Source of the DNA: Glycomyces amatae
Lineage (GTDB): Bacteria > Actinomycetota > Actinomycetes > Mycobacteriales > Micromonosporaceae
Direction: 5' to 3'
Assembly: GCF_020991375.1 (NCBI RefSeq)
Contig: NZ_JAJLQZ010000017.1
Span: 1-64,000 of the forward strand
DNA: 64,000 nucleotides
In this document: in pieces, positions 57,567 to 64,000 of the stretch
How the letters are laid out: each line of letters opens with the position of its first letter
Numbering within the stretch: position 1 is the first letter of the stretch
Made by a program: the position numbers and the translations under genes
Notes under the pieces: generated by a model
Told to the model about the DNA's origin: nothing
What the model saw: only the letters and a program-made list of their open reading frames with translations
Database searches by the model: none

Positions 57567-59363
57567 ATGGCGCGTGAAGACAGACTCGATGACTCGGAAC
57601 TGCTGACCGGCTTCAACGAGGGCGGTCCGATCGAGTATGAGTTCGAGACCGCTCTGCGCGGGTACGACAAGGGACAGGTCAAGCGGTTCCTTCAGCAGAT
57701 GCAGCTCCAGATGGACACGTTGGCGGGGGAGCGGGCCGAGGCGCTCGCGCAGATCGACCGCCTGGTGGTCCAGATCCAGCAGTTGCAGGCGCAGATCCAG
57801 GAGCTGCGGCGCCGCAGCGCCGCGGGCGACAACGCGTCGTACCGCCACTTGGGCGTGCGGATCGAGCACATGCTGACCCTCGCCGAGGAGCAGGCCGAGG
57901 AGATCAAGGCCAACGCCCACAACCAGACGCAGCACCTGCACCAGCGCGCCGACCAGCGCCTGCGCGAGGCCGAGGCGCAGATCGAGCAGGCCCGCAAGGA
58001 CTTCGAGACCACGTTGAAGGCGCGCCGGGCCGCCGCCGAGAAGGCCGAGGTCGACCGGCGCGCGATCATCGACGCCGAGATCAACAAGCGCGCCCGCGAG
58101 GCCCAGTCGATGGTGGACCAGGCCAAGGAGCGGGCCGCGGCGCTGGTGGCCGAGGCCGAGCAGGACGCCGAGAGCAAGCGGGCCGCCGCTGACGAGCAGA
58201 CCCGGCAGCTGGTCGCTCACGTCGAGCGCTTGAGGACCGAGGCGCAGCAGCTCAAGGACGACGCGACCCTCGCCGCCGAGCAGGCGGTCGCCGAGGCCCG
58301 CGAGAAGGCCGACCGGATCGCGGCCGAGGCCGAGGCGGAGGCCGAGCGCAAGCGCGCCGAGCACGAGGCGGAGCTGCGGGACCTGCGCACCGAGGCCGTC
58401 GAGAACCTCGAGCGGTTCAAGCAGGAGACCGAGACGTTCGCGCAGACCGTGCGGACCGAGGCCGAGAACGAGTCGACCCGGCTGCGCGCCGAGGCCGCCG
58501 ACAACGCGACCCTCACGCGCACCGAGGCCGTCGACGAGGCCAAGCGGGTCCGCCAGGAGGCCCAGCGCCGGCTGGAGGAGGCCGAGGCCGAGGCCGAGCG
58601 GCTGACCGCCGAGACCGCGGCGAAGACCGCGCAGTTGCAGGCGGAGGCCGACGAGGCCGCCCGGACGGCGCGCGAGAACGCCGAGGCCGCCGCGCTGCGC
58701 CTGGCCGAGGAGACCGAGCTGGAGACGCAGCGGCTGCGCGAGCAGGCCGCCGACGCGGGCCGCAAGGAGCGCGAGGCGGCCGAGGCCGAGGCCCGCCGGA
58801 TCGGCGAGGAGGCCGCGGCCGAGACGCAGCGGCTGCGCCAGGAGGCCGCCGCCGAGGCCGAGCGCGTGACCGCCGAGGCCGCCGCCGACGCCGCCCGGCT
58901 GCGCGAGGACGCCGACAAGGCCAAGGCCGAGGCCCAGGCCCAGGTCGAGCGGGCCCGCGCCGAGCTGGCCGCGGTCGAGGCCGAGCGCGAGCGGCTCCTG
59001 GCCGACGCGAAGACCGAGGCCGCCCGGATCCTGGACCAGGCGAACCTGGAGGCCGAGCGGATCAGGACCGACCGCGACCAGTACGTCTCGGAGGCCGAGA
59101 AGAAGGCCGACAACGCCAAGCGCCGCGCCGAGGAGCTCTCCAAGTCCGCCAAGCAGACCGCGCGGCGCGACTCCGAGGCGATCCTGGCGACCGCGCGGGC
59201 CCAGGCCAGGAAACTGGTCGAGGAGGCGCGTGCGGGCCGCGAGGCGGACGCCGAGGCGCCCGCGCAGGACGGGTCGGGCAAGTCCTCGAACACCGCCCGC
59301 AAGCGGACCCAGAGCGGCGGGAAGCAGAGCAGCGAGGCCACCGAGAAGGTGTCGTCCTCGTAG
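57567..59363 (+). CDS. DivIVA-like coiled-coil cytoskeletal protein (Scy/FilP type), second of pair
   Basis: 598 aa from MAREDRLDDSELLTGF; upstream GTGAGGATGAGGG serves as ribosome binding site. YEFETALRGYDKGQVKRFLQQMQ is a DivIVA-like head related to that of the preceding gene. A conserved patch ASYRHLGVRIEHMLTLAEEQAEEIKANA follows; the first protein has a similar block (LGTRVEQILRLAEEQANEHRAEA). The rest is coiled coil rich in EAEAERL-type repeats, ending in a Lys/Ser-rich tail. By synteny this is the filP position, but it is about twice the size of Streptomyces FilP. The two genes look like paralogues. Confidence 0.8.
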   Translation: MAREDRLDDSELLTGFNEGGPIEYEFETALRGYDKGQVKRFLQQMQLQMDTLAGERAEALAQIDRLVVQIQQLQAQIQELRRRSAAGDNASYRHLGVRIEHMLTLAEEQAEEIKANAHNQTQHLHQRADQRLREAEAQIEQARKDFETTLKARRAAAEKAEVDRRAIIDAEINKRAREAQSMVDQAKERAAALVAEAEQDAESKRAAADEQTRQLVAHVERLRTEAQQLKDDATLAAEQAVAEAREKADRIAAEAEAEAERKRAEHEAELRDLRTEAVENLERFKQETETFAQTVRTEAENESTRLRAEAADNATLTRTEAVDEAKRVRQEAQRRLEEAEAEAERLTAETAAKTAQLQAEADEAARTARENAEAAALRLAEETELETQRLREQAADAGRKEREAAEAEARRIGEEAAAETQRLRQEAAAEAERVTAEAAADAARLREDADKAKAEAQAQVERARAELAAVEAERERLLADAKTEAARILDQANLEAERIRTDRDQYVSEAEKKADNAKRRAEELSKSAKQTARRDSEAILATARAQARKLVEEARAGREADAEAPAQDGSGKSSNTARKRTQSGGKQSSEATEKVSSS

Positions 59364-59375
59364 GCGACAGGACGT

Positions 59376-59407
59376 CGAGGGCCCGGTGCGCAAGCACCGG
59401 GCCCTCG
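59376..59407 (+). terminator. Terminator after the coiled-coil genes
   Basis: Perfect 14-bp stem CGAGGGCCCGGTGC/GCACCGGGCCCTCG with a GCAA tetraloop, followed by TT. Confidence 0.8.
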
Positions 59408-59429
59408 TTCGTGCCGGTCCCGTACGCGC

Positions 59430-59469
59430 GGGCGGGGCCCGCGGCGCCGAGGCGCCGCGGGCCCCGCCC
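59430..59469 (-). terminator. Terminator after the sugar ABC operon
   Basis: Perfect 19-bp stem with a two-nt centre (GGGCGGGGCCCGCGGCGCC and complement), 43 nt beyond the permease stop. Confidence 0.75.
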
Positions 59470-59512
59470 GCGACCGGTGCGGCCGAGCCCCCGGGGGCCC
59501 GGCCGCCTGCGT

Positions 59513-60811
59513 CTACTGCTTGGCGCCGGCTTCGGCGGGCTCCTTGTCGGAGCCCCCTTCGGCCTTGCGCTTGGCCTCGCCCGAGCCGCCCGGCGTGGTG
59601 CCGACCAGCGGCAGGCCGCCGCCGTTGGAGCGCTTCTTGTTCCACACGTCGAACAGGACCGCCGCCAGGACGACCAGGCCGAGGATGACGCTCTGCATGT
59701 CCTGGCCGACCGACAGGATCGACATGCCCTGGTTCATGACGCCCATGACCAGACCGCCGATGACGGCGCCGATGATGGTGCCCACGCCGCCGGTGACCGA
59801 CGCGCCGCCGATGAACGACGAGGCGATGGCGTGGAGCTCGAACATCTCGCCCGCGCCGGGGGCGGCCGACTGGAGGCGGGCGGTCACGATGACGCCCGCG
59901 AGGCCGGCCAGCGCGCCCATGTTCACGAACACCCAGAAGCTGGTGGCCTTGGTCTTCACGCCCGACAGGAGCGCGGCCTTCTCGTTGCCGCCGCCCGCGT
60001 AGACGTGGCGGCCGAACACGGTCCGGTTGGCGATGAACGAGTACAGCAGCACCAGCGCCAGCAGGATCCAGCCGATGACCGGCAGGCCCTTGTGGGAGTA
60101 GAAGACGAACGCGGCGGCCGCGATGACGGCGACGACGAGCACGACCTTGGAGATCCACGCGAGCTGCGAGGACCCGGCGATGCCGGCCTTGAGCTGGCGG
60201 GCGCGGCCGCGCACCTGGAACAGGACGTACAGGGCCGCGCCGATGATGCCGGCGACGAGCGTCAGCAGCTTCATGTCGTAGCCGAAGACCTCGTAGCCGG
60301 AGGCGAGCTTGTTGTACGTGCCGGAGGTGCCCAGGGTCTCGGCGTCCAGGACCATGATGGTCAGGCCGCGGAAGATGAGCATGCCCGCCAGGGTCACGAT
60401 GAACGCCGGGATGCGCACGTAGGCGATCCAGAAGCCCTGCCAGACGCCGATGAGGGCGCCGACGGCGATGGCGATGAGGACCGCGAGATACCAGGGCAGG
60501 CCCCAGTCGGAGAGGGCGATGGCCGAGACCGCGCCGCAGAACGCGAGGACCGAGCCCACCGACAGGTCGATGTGGCCGTTGACGATCACCAGCATCATGC
60601 CGATCGCGAGGATCAGGATGTAGGAGTTCTGGAGGATCACGTTGGTCAGGTTCAGCGGCGTGATGAAGTTCTGGTTCTGCACCGAGACGCTGAGGACCTG
60701 GAACAGCAGCATGATGAGCGCCAGGGCGATGATCATGCCGTAGGCGCGCAGGTTGAAGTTGCGCAGGCCCGAGAGCAGGCTCGGGCGCGGCTTGGACTGG
60801 ACGGTGCTCAT
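59513..60811 (-). CDS. mmsB: Sugar ABC transporter permease (MmsB/GguB-like)
   Basis: 432 aa, about ten to twelve membrane helices. The conserved signature [20 protein letters not shown] and the EAA-like cytoplasmic segment [33 protein letters not shown] are typical of ribose/xylose-type (CUT2) permeases. C-terminal 40 residues are a soluble Lys/Glu/Ala tail. Its start lies 4 nt inside the end of the ATPase gene (ATGA overlap). Substrate probably a pentose or oligosaccharide. Confidence 0.92.
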   Translation of the reverse strand: MSTVQSKPRPSLLSGLRNFNLRAYGMIIALALIMLLFQVLSVSVQNQNFITPLNLTNVILQNSYILILAIGMMLVIVNGHIDLSVGSVLAFCGAVSAIALSDWGLPWYLAVLIAIAVGALIGVWQGFWIAYVRIPAFIVTLAGMLIFRGLTIMVLDAETLGTSGTYNKLASGYEVFGYDMKLLTLVAGIIGAALYVLFQVRGRARQLKAGIAGSSQLAWISKVVLVVAVIAAAAFVFYSHKGLPVIGWILLALVLLYSFIANRTVFGRHVYAGGGNEKAALLSGVKTKATSFWVFVNMGALAGLAGVIVTARLQSAAPGAGEMFELHAIASSFIGGASVTGGVGTIIGAVIGGLVMGVMNQGMSILSVGQDMQSVILGLVVLAAVLFDVWNKKRSNGGGLPLVGTTPGGSGEAKRKAEGGSDKEPAEAGAKQ

Positions 60812-62361
60812 TGGCGTAGTTCTTCTCCCCCGGATGCCGTCTCAAGGGTCATGAGGCGCATCAGTTCTTCCTGTGTGGCGTTCTCGCGGTCGACCTGGCC
60901 GGTGATGTGACCGGCGCTCATCGCGTAGATGCGGTCGCACATGCCGAGCAGCTCGGGCAGTTCGGAGGAGATCATGAGGACCCCCTTGCCCTGGTCGACC
61001 AGCTTGTGGATCAGCTCGTAGATCTCGTACTTGGCGCCGACGTCGATGCCCCGGGTCGGCTCGTCGAGGATGAGCAGCTCGGGTTCGGTGAAGACCCACT
61101 TGCCGAGCACGACCTTCTGCTGGTTGCCGCCGGAGAGGTTCCCGGCGAGCGAGTAGACCGACGGGGCCTTGACGCCGAACTCGGTGCGCAGGCGCTCCGA
61201 GACCGAGTTGATCCGGTGCTGGTCGACGACCCCGTACTTCGAGAGCTTGTACAGGCCCGGCAGGGTGAAGTTCTCCCGCAGGTCGTACTCGAGGTGCAGG
61301 CCGAAGTTCTTGCGGTCCTCGGTGGCGTACGCCAGGCCCGCGCCGATGGCGTCGGGCACGGTGCGCAGGCGCAGCGGCTTGCCGTCGAGCGTGACGGTGC
61401 CGGAGATGTCCGTGCCCCAGGAGCGGCCGAAGACGCTCATGGCGAACTCGGTGCGTCCCGCGCCCATGAGGCCCGCGAGGCCGACGATCTCGCCGCGGGC
61501 GACGTTGAGGGCGGCGTTGTTGACGATGACGCGCTCACGCTGGTCGGGATGGTGGACGGTCCAGTCCCTGACCTCGAAGAAGGTCGCGCCGATCTTGGGC
61601 TCGTGCGGCGGGTAGAGGTGCTCGAGGTCGCGCCCGACCATCGACTTGATGAGCCGGTCCTGGGTGACCTTGTCGCCCTCGGTGCTCAGCGTCTCGATGG
61701 TCTGGCCGTCGCGCAGCACCGTGATGTTGTCGGCGACCGACAGCACCTCGCCCAGCTTGTGGGAGATGATGATGCTGGTGACGCCCTCGTCGCGGAGCGC
61801 GCGCAGGAGGTCGAGCAGGTTCTCGGAGTCGGTGTCGTTGAGCGCGGCGGTGGGCTCGTCGAGGATCAGGAGCTTGACGTTCTTGGACAGCGCCTTGGCG
61901 ATCTCGACGAGCTGCTGCTTGCCGACGCCGATCTTCTCGACGAGGGTCTGCGGGTTGTCGTGGAGGCCGACCTGCTTCATGAGCCGGGAGGCCGCGGCGT
62001 TGGTCTTGTCCCAGGAGATGAACCCGCCGGACTTGCGCTCGTTGCCCAGGAAGATGTTCTCGGCGATCGACAGTTCGCCGACGAGCGCGAGCTCCTGGTG
62101 GATGATGACGACGCCCGAGGCCTCGGAGTCGCGGATGCTGCGGAAGCGGGCGGGCTTGCCCTCGAGCTCGATCTCGCCTTCGAAGTCGCCGTGGGCGTAG
62201 ACGCCCGACAGGACCTTCATGAGCGTCGACTTGCCGGCGCCGTTCTCGCCGACGAGTGCGTGGATCGTGGCCCGCTCGACCCGCATGTCGACCCCGGACA
62301 GCGCGAGCACGCCCGGGAATCGCTTGGTGATCCCCCTCATGCGGAGGATGTCTTCAGACAT
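60808..62361 (-). CDS. mmsA: Sugar ABC transporter ATP-binding protein (MmsA/GguA-like)
   Basis: 517 aa with two nucleotide-binding domains as in RbsA-type importers. First domain: Walker [10 protein letters not shown] near residue 36, signature [13 protein letters not shown] and Walker [14 protein letters not shown]. Second domain has the degenerate P-loop GLMGAGRTE usual for this family, an intact signature [14 protein letters not shown] and [10 protein letters not shown]. It energises uptake with the permease and binding protein. Confidence 0.94.
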   Translation of the reverse strand: MSEDILRMRGITKRFPGVLALSGVDMRVERATIHALVGENGAGKSTLMKVLSGVYAHGDFEGEIELEGKPARFRSIRDSEASGVVIIHQELALVGELSIAENIFLGNERKSGGFISWDKTNAAASRLMKQVGLHDNPQTLVEKIGVGKQQLVEIAKALSKNVKLLILDEPTAALNDTDSENLLDLLRALRDEGVTSIIISHKLGEVLSVADNITVLRDGQTIETLSTEGDKVTQDRLIKSMVGRDLEHLYPPHEPKIGATFFEVRDWTVHHPDQRERVIVNNAALNVARGEIVGLAGLMGAGRTEFAMSVFGRSWGTDISGTVTLDGKPLRLRTVPDAIGAGLAYATEDRKNFGLHLEYDLRENFTLPGLYKLSKYGVVDQHRINSVSERLRTEFGVKAPSVYSLAGNLSGGNQQKVVLGKWVFTEPELLILDEPTRGIDVGAKYEIYELIHKLVDQGKGVLMISSELPELLGMCDRIYAMSAGHITGQVDRENATQEELMRLMTLETASGGEELRQ

Positions 62362-62406
62362 GACTGGTCCTAAGTGGAATGGACTGATGCTCTGGGGAGA
62401 GGTACG

Positions 62407-62434
62407 GGGGCGCCCCGGTGTCCCGGAGCGCCCC
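62407..62434 (-). terminator. Hairpin between binding-protein and ATPase genes
   Basis: GGGGCGCTCCGG/CCGGGGCGCCCC (one wobble pair), 4-nt loop, in the 105-nt gap. Such hairpins usually reduce readthrough or stabilise the upstream message so that the binding protein is made in excess. Confidence 0.65.
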
Positions 62435-62466
62435 GCGAGGGAGGAGGCGTTGCGGCGGCGCGGACG

Positions 62467-63540
62467 CTACTGCAGGTCGGCGGCGTCGACGTAGCCGGAG
62501 TCGACCACGACCTCCTGGTAGTTGTCGACGTCCACGCTGACCGGGGTCAGCAGGAAGGCCGGGATGACGTGGTCGCCGTTGTCGTAGGTCTCCTCGTCGT
62601 TGACCTCGGGCTTCTTGCCGTCGAGCAGGGCCACGACCATCTCCACCGCGGTGGTGGCGAGGTCGCGGGTGTCCTTGAACACCGTCGAGGTCTGGCGACC
62701 GGCGATGATGTACTTCAGCGACTCGATCTCGGCGTCCTGGCCGGTCACGACCGGGAGGGTCGTGTAGTTGTTGGACTCCAGCGAGGAGACGATGCCGCGG
62801 CTGATGCCGTCGTACGGGGCCAGCACGGCGTGGACCTGCTCGCCCTTGTAGTGGGTCGAGAGCAGGTTGTCCATGCGGTCCTGCGCGATGGCGCCGTCCC
62901 AGTTCTCGGTCGCGATCTGCTCCAGCTCGACCTCGCCGGACTTGACGACCAGCTTGCCCTCGGCGATGTAGGGCTCGAGGACCGCCCAGGCGCCATTGAA
63001 GAAGTACGGCGTGTTGTTATCGGTCAACGCGCCCGCGAACAGCTCGATGTTGAACGGCCCGGCCTGGTTCTCCAGGTCGAGCGCGGTCACGATGTACTCG
63101 CCCTGCAACGTGCCGACCTGGATGTTGTCGAAGCTCGCGTAGTAGTCGACGTTGGGCGTGTCGAGGATCAGGCGGTCGTAGGCGATGACCGGGATGTCGG
63201 CCTCTTTGGCCTGGGCCAGCGGGCCGTTGAGCGACTTGTTGTCGATCGCGGCGACCACGAGGGCCGCGACGTTCTGGCTGACCATGGTCTCCAGCTGCGC
63301 GACCTGGTCGTCGGGGACGTCGTTCGCGTACTGGAGGGTGACCTTGTAGCCCTCGTCTTCGAACGCCTTCTTGAGGTTGTCGCCGTCGAAGATCCAACGC
63401 TCCGAAGTCTTCGTCGGCATCGCGACGCCGATGGTCTTCGCACTGTCGCCGCCGTCTTCGGACGCGCAGGCCGAGGCGGTGAGCGCCACGGCGGCCGCGC
63501 CGGCGGTTCCGGCAAGCAGGTGTCGTCGGTTGACGTTCAT
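62467..63540 (-). CDS. chvE: Sugar ABC transporter substrate-binding lipoprotein (ChvE-like)
   Basis: 357 aa from MNVNRRHLLAGTAGAAAV with AAGGAG upstream; a longer frame runs into the promoter. Twin-Arg-like start (NRRHLLAG) and lipobox LTASAC (Cys about residue 25). The periplasmic-binding fold of the ChvE/xylose type: IGVAMPTKTSERWIFDGDNLKKAFE, NVAALVVAAIDNKSLNG, PVIAYDRLI, VLAPYDGISRGIVSSL, PVVTGQDAEIESLKYI. First gene of the uptake operon; the highest expressed by design. Confidence 0.93.
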   Translation of the reverse strand: MNVNRRHLLAGTAGAAAVALTASACASEDGGDSAKTIGVAMPTKTSERWIFDGDNLKKAFEDEGYKVTLQYANDVPDDQVAQLETMVSQNVAALVVAAIDNKSLNGPLAQAKEADIPVIAYDRLILDTPNVDYYASFDNIQVGTLQGEYIVTALDLENQAGPFNIELFAGALTDNNTPYFFNGAWAVLEPYIAEGKLVVKSGEVELEQIATENWDGAIAQDRMDNLLSTHYKGEQVHAVLAPYDGISRGIVSSLESNNYTTLPVVTGQDAEIESLKYIIAGRQTSTVFKDTRDLATTAVEMVVALLDGKKPEVNDEETYDNGDHVIPAFLLTPVSVDVDNYQEVVVDSGYVDAADLQ

Positions 63541-63612
63541 CTGGTTAGTACTCCTTCGTACCGGGCGATACCGGCGCATGACCGATGTCGCCCTGGGGTC
63601 AAGACGGATTCG

Positions 63613-63641
63613 ATAGTTCAACGTTTTTCCACAACCGTCAA
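63613..63641 (-). promoter_or_regulatory. Probable promoter of the sugar ABC operon
   Basis: Minus strand TTGACG (63641-63636), 17 nt, AACTAT (63618-63613). Transcription would begin near 63606, ~65 nt before the binding-protein ATG. Confidence 0.5.
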
Positions 63642-63758
63642 CAGCGACGGCACCTCGTGTCCGAATCGTTGCTTTTCAAGTTCGTGGAATTCAGACACAC
63701 TGATCTCTCAGGGCACATCGGATGATCGCCGCCACAACAGAAATGACTAAGAGTACCG

Positions 63759-63770
63759 GGGTGATCACCC
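63759..63770. promoter_or_regulatory. Perfect 12-bp palindrome GGGTGATCACCC
   Basis: Lies in the 340-bp gap between the sugar operon and the next gene. A candidate operator for a sugar regulator (such as a LacI- or ROK-type protein), but no such gene is in the window. The rest of the gap shows TAGCCT near 63819 as a possible -10 for the plus-strand gene and nothing else. Confidence 0.35.
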
Positions 63771-63880
63771 TTTCGTGCCACATCTCTACGGCCGACTACC
63801 ACTCGGTCGTTCAGATGGGATAGCCTCACATTTAGTGCCAAATCACGACACCGAACAGCTGACCCCCCGAGGAGGTGAGG

Positions 63881-64000
63881 ATGTCGAGCACGACCACCGT
63901 CGGACCCGCAGCCGTCCACCGTTTACTGCACCGGGACACGGTGTGCAGCGTCTTCAGCGGCACCGTCACCACCGGCCCCACCGACCTGCTGTGCGTCACC
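63881..64000 (+). CDS. Partial gene at window end, function unknown
   Basis: The first 40 codons (MSSTTTVGPAAVHRLLHRDT ...) run off the window. GAGGAGGTGAGG before the ATG is an excellent ribosome binding site. The fragment contains a TTA Leu codon at 63923-63925. The start resembles the N-terminus of DUF2877-type proteins (AxxVxxLL ... VxSVFSGTV), but too little is seen to decide. Confidence 0.6.
   Translation, partial: MSSTTTVGPAAVHRLLHRDTVCSVFSGTVTTGPTDLLCVT

Overview
The window is a chromosomal segment of a high-GC actinomycete. It carries the actinobacterial secE-nusG-rplKA-rplJL-rpoBC block, an AdnAB-type recombination machine, IleRS preceded by a translational T-box, a meaB-thiolase-mce-Scy/FilP block arranged as in Streptomyces, and four genes that resemble the Streptomyces SCO2521-SCO2524 set. 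A filamentous, Streptomyces-like or Glycomyces-like lineage fits; the genus cannot be fixed from the sequence alone.

Layout. 1-13.9 kb (mostly minus strand): secE, nusG, rplK, rplA, rplJ, rplL, an acidic lipoprotein lying between rplL and rpoB, then rpoB and rpoC, with an L10 leader attenuator, several strong terminator hairpins and a sigma-A-type promoter for rpoBC. 14-17.1 kb: a GbsR/MarR-like regulator divergent from a two-gene ABC exporter, with a pseudo-palindrome between them. 17.3-23.6 kb: adnA and adnB. 23.8-30.1 kb: a small lipoprotein, ileS with a T-box leader, and divergently a trp leader peptide, attenuator and fused trpEG. 30.1-34.0 kb: secreted SH3-like protein, RibD_C-type reductase, DUF1345 membrane protein, PrsW-like protease and a partner. 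34.2-34.7 kb: an unexplained array of degenerate ~130-bp repeats. 35.1-38.1 kb: acidic PepSY protein divergent from an OmpR/HK two-component system, with helically phased CTTCAG repeats between them. 38.4-41.5 kb: a 7-bp tandem repeat, a 2-hydroxyacid dehydrogenase, CsaA-like protein, MocA-like transferase and ndk. 41.6-48.4 kb: an accessory block with a membrane/VOC fusion protein and the SCO2521-2524-like set including a variant P-loop ATPase. 48.4-56.0 kb: GNAT, DUF4233, folC, valS, meaB, thiolase and, divergently, methylmalonyl-CoA epimerase. 56.2-59.4 kb: two large DivIVA-like/FilP-Scy coiled-coil proteins. 59.5-63.5 kb: a ChvE/MmsA/MmsB-type sugar ABC transporter. The window ends inside a new plus-strand gene.

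How the genes work together: the first third is core transcription and translation machinery. The ileS/trpEG region places two amino-acid-sensing RNA leaders back to back, a T-box sensing uncharged tRNA-Ile and a ribosome-stalling leader sensing Trp. The PepSY/two-component unit probably senses an envelope signal, perhaps cations, because both the sensor loop and the PepSY tail are poly-Asp. The most attractive uncharacterised unit is the SCO2521-2524-like cluster, which sits where other actinobacteria keep valS-folC-DUF4233-ndk contiguous. I saw no CRISPR array, insertion sequence, phage or rRNA gene, and found no tRNA gene by eye.
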